From assembly GCF_050016015.1 (NCBI RefSeq), contig NZ_JBNHEQ010000195.1:29474-93473 (forward strand): DNA of 64,000 bases. The letters are read 5' to 3'. The DNA comes from Trichodesmium sp002260545 (GTDB lineage: Bacteria > Cyanobacteriota > Cyanobacteriia > Cyanobacteriales > Microcoleaceae). Each line of letters opens with the position of its first letter. Position 1 is the stretch's first letter. The notes beneath the pieces are model-generated. The model saw nothing but the letters and a program-made list of their open reading frames with translations. It was not told the DNA's origin and did no database searches. The position numbers and the translations under genes are program-made. This document shows positions 37,422 to 46,625 of the stretch, piece after piece.

Positions 37422-38431
37422 ACCTAATTTGTTGGGTTTCTTTCCTATACAGTATTTGGAATTTATGATAGACTATTTTATTTTTTTGTTGAATAAAAAA
37501 TCATTTACATAGACAAGTAACCCCAACTAACTTTTATGCTATCACAATTTTTGTAAGGATGCAATTGAAAATCCCTTTACCTGCGATTTTTTTCTGAAGC
37601 TTTAGAAAATGAAGGTGTTTATTATTTTTCACTAAGGAGCGAGCGAGGGGTGGAAAGATTTGATGAGGAAAAATTTCTAAATATTTGATTGTCTCTTAAG
37701 CAAGGGGAATTTAGTTGAACAATAAGTCATGCGCATAGACGAGGAAACACATATATTTTTTTATTCCATCACAATTTTTGTAAGGATGCAACTGAAAATC
37801 CCTTTACCCGCGATTTTTTTTCTGAAGCTTCATAAAATGAAAATGTTGGTGATTTTCCAATGACGAGAGATAGATGGAAAGATTTAATGATGGAAAAAAT
37901 CTGATCCTAATCTTAAAAGCAGGGGATTCATTAATTAATAATGGATAATGGATAATGGATAATTACCTCACCGTAACGGAATTCAATATAAGGAAATATC
38001 AGCACTTTTCTCAATGGGAGATTGGATATGGCGTTTAGCGTTCCGCACAACCCGCGTTTTTCATGTCGCGCAGCAAAACGACCGCTTTTTCTTTTGAAAT
38101 AGAAGGCTTTATACCTTTATTTGTCGGTAAGGGAGCATCTTTCAATCTTTTTGCTGTATTGCCTTTATTCCAGTTCAAACTCGTAACTCAAAAATTTAAT
38201 CCTGGGCAAAGATACCAAATAGACATATCCAATCATAAAAAATCAAATAAATTATCGCACATAAATCATTAATTATTTCCCCCTACTCCCTACTCCCTGC
38301 TACCTTTTTATGGAGATGTCTAATGACTTTTATAAATATCAAAAGGAGCAAAGCTTCAGAAATGAACTTCACCTCCACTCCCAATACTTTGCTCCCTATG
38401 AGTCAATTTTTCAAGACAAAACTCAGACCAC
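37422..38431. other. Gene-free region with a 160-bp direct repeat
   Basis: Two copies of an about 160-bp sequence (37541-37703 and 37768-37929), then an AT-rich hairpin element (about 37935-38110) with a GC-richer module, then 'ctactccctactccctgcta' near 38283. No gene recognised. The stretch 38063-38272 is open on the plus strand but its codons are repeat-derived. Confidence 0.55.
37541..37929 (+). repeat. Pair of direct repeats, about 160 bp, 227 bp apart
   Basis: Each copy begins atcacaatttttgtaaggat and includes 'gaaaatccctttacc', 'gcgattttttt', 'ctgaagctt' and 'gatggaaagattt'-like words. They differ by scattered substitutions, so the duplication is not recent. Both copies follow a 'catagac' word (37510 and 37734). 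Confidence 0.65.
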
Positions 38432-39409
38432 CTAGAAATTCATTTCGGCAGCTTGAACTTTCTCCACTTGTTTCTTCTTCAAAACCAACATAATTTGAGC
38501 TAACATAACCAAGGCAAAGAATGCCATCAACCACTTAACTCGATTTGCATCTTGCAGTACAATTTCAGCATCTGCTTGACCAAAACCACCAACATTGGGG
38601 TCATTAGTAATAACTTGACCTGCTTCAACAGTATCTCCTAAACCAACCAAAAGTTCAGGACCAGGAGGCACTGTATCTACAACAGTCTCACCATTAGCAG
38701 TTTCGATGGTAATTTGATTACCTACATATTCTTCAAAAGTAATATCAGTAATCTTACCACTGGCAGCCGCATTATAAATAGTATTATTGCTCTTATTACC
38801 AGCAGGATAAACTTGACCCCGACCTCGGTTTCCACCTACATGAACGGCATATTTACCAAAGTGGATAGATGTATCAGTGGCCGGATCAGGAGATAATACT
38901 GGGAAAACAATCTCTTGATATTCTTCCCCTGGTATTGGCCCAACTAAAATAACGTTTTCTTGGTCTTCCGCATAGGGTTGGAAGTACAGACCAGAAACTT
39001 CTTCTTCCCACTCTTCAGGTATTCTGTCTTCAGGTGCAATTTTGAAGCCTTCAGGCAACATTAGTACAGCACCAACATTCAAACCACCTTTGCTACCGTC
39101 ACCTAAAACTTGTTGAACGTCAGTATCATAAGGGATATTAACAACAGCTTTAAATACTGTATCTGGTAGTACAGACTGAGGTACTTCTACTTCGGTAGGT
39201 TTAGCACCAATGTGACAGTTAGCACAAGCAAGTTTGCCTGTAGCTTCTCTAGGAGTTGCCGGAGCAGTTTCTTGTGCCCAGAATGGATAGGCATTTGCTG
39301 CCGGGGAACTTGTGAGAAATAGTGATATGGAAGCGATCGCTACTAACATTGTCTTGGCGATCTGCTTAACAAAACTACCCCATACGGCTGATAAATTTAT
39401 TTTTGACAT
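38432..39409 (-). CDS. petA: Cytochrome f (apocytochrome f)
   Basis: 325 residues. Haem-c electron carrier of the cytochrome b6f complex, passing electrons from the Rieske protein to plastocyanin or cytochrome c6 in the thylakoid lumen. Signal peptide ends ANA at 40, so mature Tyr41 (YPFWAQ) is the axial haem ligand through its amino group. Haem attachment CANCH at 62-66. The lumenal domain is followed by one C-terminal TM (WLMAFFALVMLAQIMLVL) and the stromal KKKQVEKVQ tail. Preceded by petC 131 bp upstream on the same strand, the standard petCA operon. Confidence 0.98.
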   Translation of the reverse strand: MSKINLSAVWGSFVKQIAKTMLVAIASISLFLTSSPAANAYPFWAQETAPATPREATGKLACANCHIGAKPTEVEVPQSVLPDTVFKAVVNIPYDTDVQQVLGDGSKGGLNVGAVLMLPEGFKIAPEDRIPEEWEEEVSGLYFQPYAEDQENVILVGPIPGEEYQEIVFPVLSPDPATDTSIHFGKYAVHVGGNRGRGQVYPAGNKSNNTIYNAAASGKITDITFEEYVGNQITIETANGETVVDTVPPGPELLVGLGDTVEAGQVITNDPNVGGFGQADAEIVLQDANRVKWLMAFFALVMLAQIMLVLKKKQVEKVQAAEMNF

Positions 39410-39540
39410 TACTTATTATGTCTTCTCTCAAAAATCAAAAACTTTTACAAATTTTACGTTATACCACCATTAACCATCAGGGGTATAACGGATAGCAGCT
39501 TTCTGCTTCAATGACTGATTATTTATCAGTCAAAAATTTC

Positions 39541-40080
39541 TTAAGCCCACCAAGGATCTTCCCCAGTGCGGAAATCTGTTTCTTCCCATTTAGTAAAGAC
39601 CAGTTTATCATCACTAACATTGGTATGAACTAATGCTAGAGATAAAGGTGCTGGCCCTCTCACTACTTTTCCTGTGCTGTCATACTGAGAGCCATGACAG
39701 GGACAAATAAATTTATTCTCACTACCGTTCCAAGGTACAACACACCCTAGATGAGTACATACTGCATTTAACCCATAGTCAGCTAAGGTTTGGTCTCCTT
39801 CGATCACTACATAAGTAGGGTCTCCTTTGAATCCTTGGGCTAAAGTTCGTTCTCCAGGGTTATGACTGGCTAAAAACTCACTGACTATAATATCGTTACC
39901 AAGGGCATCTTTTGCTGTTACTCCACCACCAGCTCCACCACTTGATGGAGGAATAAAGTAGTTAACGACTGGATATAGGGCTCCGAGAGCTACCCCTGTT
40001 ACAGTCCCAAAGGTGAGAAGATTCATAAATTGGCGACGCCCCATATCGGGTACATCTGGTGTTCCTTCTGCTTGAGCCAT
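39541..40080 (-). CDS. petC: Rieske iron-sulfur protein of cytochrome b6f
   Basis: 179 residues. The [2Fe-2S] subunit that takes electrons from plastoquinol. N-terminal GRRQFMN followed by one hydrophobic helix (LLTFGTVTGVALGALYPVV) is the uncleaved Tat-type anchor. A glycine hinge (SSGGAGGG) follows at 46-53. Cluster ligands CTHLGC (C108, H110, C113) and CPCHGS (C126, C128, H129) are complete; the disulfide pair is C113/C128. First gene of petCA. The Tat substrate fits with tatC further along in the same window. Confidence 0.98.
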   Translation of the reverse strand: MAQAEGTPDVPDMGRRQFMNLLTFGTVTGVALGALYPVVNYFIPPSSGGAGGGVTAKDALGNDIIVSEFLASHNPGERTLAQGFKGDPTYVVIEGDQTLADYGLNAVCTHLGCVVPWNGSENKFICPCHGSQYDSTGKVVRGPAPLSLALVHTNVSDDKLVFTKWEETDFRTGEDPWWA

Positions 40081-40842
40081 GAATTACGTTGGTTGTTTTT
40101 TGTTAATTTACGTTTCTATTTTTGAATTATGTGCAGAGTTTGTAAGTTTATAGACAAATATTTATGACTTAACTTACTTTTCCTGGTGTTATCCTGAATG
40201 GAATTACTCCTAATTCCTCTATTCCATCAACATAAGCATTTGGAACTGCATAAGCATATTGGTATTGTAACTACCGTTGAGGTCAGGATTGATTAACAAG
40301 CCATACGGACAAGTTGACAATCTTCTATTAGATAGAACAATTCTGCCTTAAGGCCGTTTCCTGATTATTATTACATTGTTTTAACTTCTACTGTTATTAT
40401 TAAGAAATGTAAATATTTTGCAGGCAAGTAGCAATAGATGCTTGAATTATAAATCAAAAATTTTTATATTATAACACAAGAAGACTCTAATGGAAACTCA
40501 ACTCAATAGGAAATCTTAAGTGTGGATATGACAAAAAAATGATATAATTTTCTTCTCTTTTCAAAGGGATAAAAAAGGAAATTTTGGATTTTTAAGCCTC
40601 CTAATTCAGTAGAAGGTAATTTTAACTTTTGCGTAGCATGACCTAGAAAAGTTCTGACCTAGGAACCTAACTGATATAGCGCGTACTGCTAAGGAATAGG
40701 GAATAGGGAATAGTAGAATGTCAAAAGCTTTTCCTACGGAATGCTGCGCAAACAGGATTTATAAATATCAGATACCTTAATGCGTAACGCTATAACTGAT
40801 AACTAATAACTAATAACTTATAACTTATAACTTATAAATGAA
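40081..40842. other. Divergent promoter region of petC and the DUF3067 gene
   Basis: 762 bp between divergent genes. It must carry both promoters but I cannot point to certain -35/-10 boxes. 40679-40790 has repeat words (taggaatagggaataggg, cctacggaatgctgcgcaaa). 40797-40838 is a tandem of ctgataactaataacttata units ending at the DUF3067 start. Confidence 0.5.
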
Positions 40843-41154
40843 ATGACAGGCGAAGAATTACACCAATTATTATTGGCAAAGTGGGGTAAGTCTTATGATA
40901 TTCAACTACGACGGACAAAAGGCAAAATATTTGTGCAGGTCATGTGGAAGTATTTGGAACAAGCATCCTTTCCCATGAAAGAATCAGAATATTTTGCCCA
41001 CTTAGAAGCGATAGCCACCTATATAAATGGTTTTGGTGGTGGAGAAACTGTCAAGAATTATATTGAGAATACAAACGAACGACCAAGGTTAGGTAAAGTA
41101 GTGAGTATTCCTTTAGACTTAGGAGAGAGAGCATCAGAATGGATGGTAGAATAA
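40843..41154 (+). CDS. DUF3067 family protein
   Basis: 103 residues, small soluble protein typical of cyanobacteria and plastids: MTGEELHQLLLAKWGKSYDI, VMWKYLEQASFPM, YINGFGGGETVKNYI, and a C-terminal RPRLGKVVSIPLDLGERASEW. It is often found divergent from petC, as here, which suggests a photosynthesis-related role; no activity is established. Confidence 0.88.
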   Translation: MTGEELHQLLLAKWGKSYDIQLRRTKGKIFVQVMWKYLEQASFPMKESEYFAHLEAIATYINGFGGGETVKNYIENTNERPRLGKVVSIPLDLGERASEWMVE

Positions 41155-41181
41155 TTTTAATTTGACAGAAAAATCAAAAGG

Positions 41182-41656
41182 CTACAAAATTCTTAAGCCT
41201 ATTGGTACATCTCGATCTGGTTGTATTAGGGCAACTTCTCCATGTTCCATCACTACTCCTAGAACCAAAACTTCGGACATAAAGTTAGCGACTTGACGTA
41301 GAGGTAAATTTGTAACTGCTAAAATTAGTTTCCCCACTAAATCTTTCTTGGGGAATATAGACTTTTGTTAATCCAGCGCTAGATTTTTTTATCCCCAATT
41401 TACCAAAATCTATCCAAAGTTTATAAGCTGGTTTTATAGTTTGAGGAAATTCTTTTACAGTGATAATTTTTCCTACTCTTATTTCGATATTTTGAAAATT
41501 ATTAGAAGTGATTTGTAAACATTCAGCCGTCAGCTCGCCTCTTGCCTCCTGCGGAGGAGCTGGGCTAACAGAGGATCTGCCTCTTTCAGAGGCAGTTACG
41601 ACCCAGGAGGCTACCTGACCGCTAATAGCTAAATGCTTACAGTGATTTGAGTCATT
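41182..41656 (-). pseudogene. tRNA-binding-domain (CsaA-like) protein broken by a MITE and a frameshift
   Basis: Minus strand from ATG 41656: MTQIT, then a 127-bp element, then S NNFQNIEIRVGKIITVKEF, KPAYKLWIDFGKLGIKKSSA, matching the EMAP/CsaA tRNA-binding fold. Next comes a frame change at a CCCC run near 41342, after which NLPLRQVANFMSEVLVLGVV and EVALIQPDRDVPIGLRIL finish the family to TAG at 41182. Removing element plus one 8-bp duplicate and one C gives a continuous 112-codon gene, the normal length of the family. Two independent lesions, so non-functional. Confidence 0.85.
41515..41641 (+). mobile_element. MITE with GTAAAC/GTAAGC termini inside the CsaA-like gene
   Basis: 127 bp flanked by AGTGATTT (41507-41514 and 41642-41649), an exact 8-bp target duplication. 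Ends gtaaacattcagccgtcagc and cgctaatagctaaatgcttac form an inverted repeat like those at 22723-22900 and 52687-52974. The interior is a palindromic cctcctgcggagg / gaggatctgcctctttcagaggc arrangement. Confidence 0.9.
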
Positions 41657-42538
41657 TTTTCATCTTCTCTGAGCAATAATAGTATAAATTAGTTAACTAT
41701 TTTCAGTCTAAAATTGCCTATATCTCTAAAATCGTAAATAAAGTATAGTTGAAGGTATTTATTGAGATTATACAAAAATTTGATAGTTATAAAAATAGTT
41801 TCATAATTAGCCCAAAGTAGACTATTTATTTATCTTTAATATTGTTTCCAGATAATTTCCCTCAAAAAGTTAGGATAAAAGGCAGAAAAGTACAGAAAAA
41901 TCAAGGGAAAATTATTCTTTCTACTTTCTCTGTATCCCCACACTCCCCACACTCTGCTTTTTTCAGCACATCTTAATTAGGAATAGAACCTAAGTATTTC
42001 CTTCGGAATGTTGTGAAATAACCTTCAGCTTTTAGCTAGATTATAATTTGCTCATCTTCTATTAAAACAGAAATTATTATTTATATATTTCAGATAATTT
42101 ATACTTCTACCCGCAAGGGAATAGGTAGGGCTTGCTGATTAAATCTCAAAGTATTTACAAATAAAGGTATTAGTCTTTTGAGGTTTAGTCTTTTTAGATA
42201 TGGAAAAAGTACCTAGTTTTCAGCTATTTGTACTCAAAAAGTTAGCATTTTGGGCAAGATAGTAGCCCAAAAATTACTCCCCTACTCCCCCGCTCCCCTA
42301 CTCCTTAAAAAAGACTTTTTCAGCAAACCCTAGGCAATAAGAGCAGCATACTTTTAAAGAGTGTTATAATTTATAAATGTCCTAATCTTTGCTTCCACTA
42401 CTATATAGCATAAATAAAACCATATTTAAAAAATAATTTTACCAAAAATAATAAGCATTATTAAAAGACTCAACCCCTTTCATTCTGACAGTATTAAACC
42501 AGATATGATACAAATATGTGGAATAAAAAAGGATAGGG
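41657..42538. other. Gene-free region with one AGGGCTTGCTGA element
   Basis: 42127-42331 is the element. The rest shows no coding or RNA signal. Confidence 0.55.
42127..42331 (+). repeat. MITE-like element, AGGGCTTGCTGA family, copy B
   Basis: 205 bp from agggcttgctgattaaatct to ctttttcagcaaaccct, near-identical to 5193-5382 apart from a few indels, which implies fairly recent spread. Confidence 0.8.
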
Positions 42539-43294
42539 ATGATGAATGAGGTAGTAAATACTTTACTAAAACTAGAAGTCTTTCGTGAATTTTACACAGA
42601 GGAAATTCAAGCAGTAAGTAACTATATATCTTGCCACCAATTCTTAGTAGGACAAGTGCTAATGAAAAAAGGAGAAATAGGAACTTATCTAGGAATTATT
42701 CTCCAAGGGGAAATTAATATTGTCGAAGATTCAGAAATATTAGTAACTCGAAGTAGGGGAGAATTATTAGGAGAAATAGCATTAATTCAGTCACAACCAA
42801 GAAGTGCTAATGTGGTAGCTGTTAGTCATGGAGAAGTAGCTGTAATTCGCTTTGATGATATTGAGAAAATTAAGAATACTCATCCGAAAATTGCCATTAA
42901 ATTAATTAGTGTTTTCACAAAATCAACTTGGCAAAAATTGCCAGAAAGTCAAACAAAAAATAAAAATAATTATATAGTTATAATTGCCAATCAAAATGAA
43001 TACTATCCAGTCATAGATTTTATTGTAAAACATCAAGCTTTTTGGCAAAATCATCCAATAGCAACTACCCCGAAATTAGCCCAGATTTTATCTACAGAAA
43101 TTAAGAGCGACATCAACATTGGAAAATATCTAGATTATCAAAGGTTGATTGGAACAGAAACAGCAGTTGGTTCCCTGATTATGTCAGGAAATGTATCAGT
43201 AGTTATCTATTTAAGAATACCCATATTAGCAGTGAAAAAACAACTGAATATAGAAGCATTTTTAATGTTATGTGACGTTTGTCAAGTACCTTGA
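42539..43294 (+). CDS. cNMP-binding domain fused to a degenerate methylglyoxal-synthase-like domain
   Basis: 251 residues. Residues 5-125 are a cyclic-nucleotide-binding domain (GQVLMKKGEIGTYLGIILQG, then GELLGEIALIQSQPRSANV, which keeps the phosphate-binding GE..L...RSA pattern). Residues 143-251 follow the methylglyoxal synthase fold: NYIVIIANQNEYYPVIDFI (AHD in MgsA), TTPKLAQIL, IGTETAVGSLIMSGNVSVVI (MGGDQQVG...I in MgsA), and RIPILAVKKQLNIEAFLMLC. The His-Asp after strand 1 and the GGD aspartate of MgsA are replaced by Asn-Gln and Thr-Glu, so catalysis is unlikely. Sixty-one bases before a cNMP-binding MscS channel; the two may share a ligand. The first of two Met codons is used here. Confidence 0.75.
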   Translation: MMNEVVNTLLKLEVFREFYTEEIQAVSNYISCHQFLVGQVLMKKGEIGTYLGIILQGEINIVEDSEILVTRSRGELLGEIALIQSQPRSANVVAVSHGEVAVIRFDDIEKIKNTHPKIAIKLISVFTKSTWQKLPESQTKNKNNYIVIIANQNEYYPVIDFIVKHQAFWQNHPIATTPKLAQILSTEIKSDINIGKYLDYQRLIGTETAVGSLIMSGNVSVVIYLRIPILAVKKQLNIEAFLMLCDVCQVP

Positions 43295-43355
43295 GCAACA
43301 AACCTATCAACAGCAAAGGCTATTCTATCTTACCTAGAAAAGGATTAGGTCAAAC

Positions 43356-44831
43356 ATGATGAATTGGATATTTATAGAAATAGCAAATATATTTAATTTC
43401 TTAGTTCAAATCTTTCAAACAGAGATATTTCAATTAGGCAACCAATCATTCTCCATCAAAAATATTACTGAAATAATTTTATCAATCATTATAGTAATAT
43501 TCCTCTCCCGCACAATAAAAAAGTGGATGAGTGAATGGATATTAGTTAATCTAGGAGTAAAAAAAGGTACAAGAGAAGCGATCGCCACTATTATTAATTA
43601 TATAATTACAATAGTTGGGGTTTTAATAGTTTTGCATAACACAGGCATTGACCTAACCTCAATTACTGTAATTGCTGGTGCTTTAAGTATTGGTATAGGT
43701 ATCGGACTTAAAAATATTGTTAGTAACTTTATTAGTGGTTTAACAATTCTGATTGCCCAACCAATTAAAGTAGGAGATTTTATTGAAGTTGATGACTTAT
43801 CAGGAATAGTAGAAAAAATTTTAATCCGGTCAACTTTAATCCGGACTCTTGATGGTATTTTTGTTATTTTTCCCAATAATTGTCTGGTAGAAAAAGATAT
43901 TATTAATTGGAGTCACAGAGACCCAAAATGTCGTCTACATATTCCTATTGGAGTTGCTTATGGTAGCGATACAACTTTAGTAACAGAAGCACTTTTAGAT
44001 GCAGCTAGAAAGGAAAAAAAAGTCTTATCAAATCCTTCGCCAAAAGTTTGGTTTAAAGGGTTTGGAGATAGTGCTTTAAATTTTGAACTATTAGTTTGGA
44101 TTAAATATCCTCCTCTCACAGATCCAATCAAAAGTTCTTTAAATTTTTCAATTCACTCAGAATTACGTTCCCGGAATATTGAAGTTCCTTTTCCCCAAAA
44201 AGATTTACATATTCGTAATACTAAATATTCAATTCAAAAGCATCAAAAAGCAGGATTAACTACTGTTCAAAAAAATCAGATAAACCAGTCAATTTCCCTG
44301 GTAAAAAATCAACCAAAGACTAAATATAAAAGCTCAGAATCGAATTTACGAGATTTATTACGACAGATTAGTTATTTCAGGAATTGTAATATTATTGAAC
44401 TACGAGATGTCATTGAAAATGGATATAGAAAAATTATTCCTAGAAGTGAAATAATCTGTAGAGAGGGAGAACCAGGAGACTCATTTTATATAATACTTTC
44501 AGGGTCAGTGGAAGTCTTTTCAGAAAAAGCAAATAAATATATTACGACTAGATACCCAGGAGAATTTATTGGAGAAATGTCACCACTTTTAGGGATTACT
44601 CGTACAGCTAGTCTTCGTGCTGTAGAAGATACGATATTATTTGTAGTAGACCAAGAAAATCTACAAAATCTTTTGGGAAAACATCAAAGACTAGCAGACA
44701 AAATTCCTGAAGAATTATCCCAACGTTTAGAGACCTTAAAAAATTTAGGATTACTCCATGACCAAACAACTTCTCAAAAAACAGCTTTGGTTTGGGTAAG
44801 GAACCGAATTTATAATTTATTTGGCATCTAA
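43356..44831 (+). CDS. MscS-type channel with C-terminal cNMP-binding domain (bCNG-like)
   Basis: 491 residues. Three membrane segments (about 30-50, 75-95, 100-125), then the MscS pore and beta domain: LSIGIGIGLKNIVSNFISGLTIL, QPIKVGDFIEVDDLSGIVEKI, FVIFPNNCLVEKDIINWSHRD. A helical linker (about 300-330) leads to a cNMP-binding domain (REGEPGDSFYIILSGSVEVF, GEFIGEMSPLLGITRTASLRA with the key Arg-Thr). This is the architecture of bacterial cyclic-nucleotide-gated MscS channels, which respond to ligand and poorly to tension. Same strand and 61 bp after the cNMP-binding/MGS-like gene, probably one transcript. Confidence 0.92.
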   Translation: MMNWIFIEIANIFNFLVQIFQTEIFQLGNQSFSIKNITEIILSIIIVIFLSRTIKKWMSEWILVNLGVKKGTREAIATIINYIITIVGVLIVLHNTGIDLTSITVIAGALSIGIGIGLKNIVSNFISGLTILIAQPIKVGDFIEVDDLSGIVEKILIRSTLIRTLDGIFVIFPNNCLVEKDIINWSHRDPKCRLHIPIGVAYGSDTTLVTEALLDAARKEKKVLSNPSPKVWFKGFGDSALNFELLVWIKYPPLTDPIKSSLNFSIHSELRSRNIEVPFPQKDLHIRNTKYSIQKHQKAGLTTVQKNQINQSISLVKNQPKTKYKSSESNLRDLLRQISYFRNCNIIELRDVIENGYRKIIPRSEIICREGEPGDSFYIILSGSVEVFSEKANKYITTRYPGEFIGEMSPLLGITRTASLRAVEDTILFVVDQENLQNLLGKHQRLADKIPEELSQRLETLKNLGLLHDQTTSQKTALVWVRNRIYNLFGI

Positions 44832-44925
44832 AAGAAGGAGTCAGGAGATAGAATTCAGGAGTCAGAATATTCTACAAATACCTAGGCAAAATCACCACTT
44901 TATTTTTGTCACTATGGAAGTAACT

Positions 44926-45205
44926 AGGCTTTGCTGAAAAAGTCTTTTTTAAGGAGTAGGGAAGTAGCGGAGGAGTAATTTTTTTTCCAACTATTGCCTT
45001 TTATACTAACTTTTTAAGTATTAAGAGCTGAAACAGGCGTACTTTTTACTGACCTAAAAAGGCTAAAACCTTTATCTACACATAGATATTTTAGCCTTTT
45101 TTTATTTCTGGGAAAAAAGAGCAATCTGTTCGCTACTAAAAGCTCAAAATACCCAAAATTTATCCTGACTCCTACCCTCAGCAAAAGACTTTTTCAGCAA
45201 ACTAT
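44926..45205. repeat. Rearranged AGGGCTTGCTGA-type element
   Basis: Starts aggctttgctgaaaaagtct and ends ctttttcagcaaacta. Contains 'taaggagtagggaagtag' in reverse sense to copies A and B and a strong internal hairpin. Confidence 0.55.
45056..45101 (+). terminator. Strong hairpin followed by T-run
   Basis: aaaaaggctaaaa (45056-45068) pairs perfectly with ttttagccttttt (45089-45101), loop 20 nt, followed by further T. It lies 225 bp beyond the MscS-type gene within a repeat element. It has intrinsic-terminator form on either strand, but could simply be part of the element. Confidence 0.5.
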
Positions 45206-45209
45206 ATTT

Positions 45210-46192
45210 TTAGTAGAGTTGAGAAGCTGGAGTAACTTTTTCCGTACTATCAAGAAAAAAGATGTGCATTAATCTTTGGTCATTTTCGTAGATATGCCAA
45301 GGTGTTCCAGTATGAAGTATTTCTCAATTATTCCAGATACCAAAATCTCCTACTTCCCATTTGAGAGAAAAAATATTTTCTGGTTGAGTACCTGGAGTTA
45401 AAAACTTCTCTATTAATTCCTGACTTGGTTCAGCTTCTATTCCTTCAATTTTCCAGCAGAATGTACAGTTAAAAACAAAGCATTCTTGCCTTTTTTGTTT
45501 GGATTATTACTGGGTGTATTCTAGCAACTTTAGGGGGATTAAAATTTTTCATAGAAGTTTTAATATCATCTATTGGATGCATACATACCTTGAGGTTCAG
45601 GTTTAAAATTCATAGTAGGACAATAGCAAACTTTCATTTGTAGAGCTTTTTTTTGCAGTTATGCTGTTAGAACTTCATAAGCTTTTATGGAACTACAAAA
45701 AAGTGTTTCACCTCCTTTTTTCTGTACAATTACTGCATACATAGCACTCACAACTGGAGGGGTATCAAATATACTATTAAAATCAGTATGCGAAACACGA
45801 GAATATTTAAAGACCTCACCAGCAGTAAGTGTAAATTCGTGCCCATAGTGATTAAATGAACCGTATCCATAAAGAGAAAATAAGGGCGGATAACCAGGTA
45901 GTTTTTTATAGAATGGGGCAATATTTCTCCCTTCCTTAACTGCCTGAATATCATGGGGAAACTTAGTAAGAAAATCAATTTCCATCTCTGGAGTTAACTG
46001 CTGATTTTTAAACAATAGTAATGAATATTTTTCAAATCCTGCTATTAGGGTTTCCTACTGTTGATATGATAAAGATTTTGATAGGTCAATTCCAACTACT
46101 TCTGCTCCGAAAGATAGCTCTTTTCCAAATTGATTGTGTAAAGGCTTAAATGAGGGTAATGTTTGATTAGGGTTTTCTAGTTTGATAGACAT
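45210..46192 (-). pseudogene. TauD/TfdA-family dioxygenase, heavily decayed
   Basis: Reading the minus strand from ATG 46192: PLHNQFGKELSFGAEVVGID, in-frame TAG after LSYQQ, then AGFEKYSLLLFKNQQLTPEME and RVSHTDFNSIF (the H-x-D iron site), GGETLFCSSIKAYEVL and a stop at 45659. Further on, in shifting frames, come WEVGDFGIW, ILHTGTPWHIYENDQRLMH and STEKVTPASQLY (stop 45210), which is the standard C-terminus. So the Fe(II)/2-oxoglutarate dioxygenase fold is recognisable from end to end but has several stops and shifts. The 5' end was also duplicated in tandem (46238-46374). Confidence 0.78.
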
Positions 46193-46374
46193 TTTTCTAA
46201 GATTTTTGACTAATAACTCGACTACTGATAGATAAACCTACTTCTGCTCCGAAGCATAGCTCTTTTCCAAATTGATTGTGTAAAAGCTTGAATGAGGGTA
46301 ATGTTTGATTAGGGTTTTCTAGTTTGATAGACATTTTCTAAGATTTTTGACTAATAACTCGACTACTGATAGAT
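46096..46374. repeat. Tandem duplication of the dioxygenase 5' end
   Basis: 46096-46233 and 46238-46374 are nearly the same 137 bp (ctacttctgctccgaa ... ctactgatagat), period about 142. The unit includes the start codon, the first 32 codons and the upstream spacer of the dioxygenase pseudogene. Confidence 0.85.
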
Positions 46375-46427
46375 CCACTAAATATTAGACTTCTTGCAGA
46401 AGTCAGGGAATAGGGGAGATGAAATTG

Positions 46428-46572
46428 TTGATTCTATTAAAGGAGTTAAAACAGTTCCTAAAACTCCAGAACCTAACAATATATATATTGCCAACCAGAG
46501 AGCATTTGTTGAGAACTGACTATTGCAATAATACCTAACAATAACTGTAGAAATCCCCAAGGAAAAATTATA
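46428..46572 (-). pseudogene. Decayed fragment of tatC
   Basis: 145 bp closely matching the C-terminal coding region of tatC (about 46706-46850): 'ggagttaaaac', 'cctaaaact', 'cctaacaata' and 'agcatttgttgaga' occur in the same order. Translated piece LLGSGVLGTVLTP against LLGAAVLGAVLTP in TatC. A partial tandem copy left downstream of the intact gene, with frame breaks. Confidence 0.75.
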
Positions 46573-46625
46573 AAATTTCACTGCCAGTGTGACAACTACT
46601 AATAATTAAGTCAAGGCAGTATTTT

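Noticed and set aside
38063..38272. Plus-strand 69-codon frame before petA
   Set aside because: First half is repeat module, the rest has no family resemblance or ribosome site.
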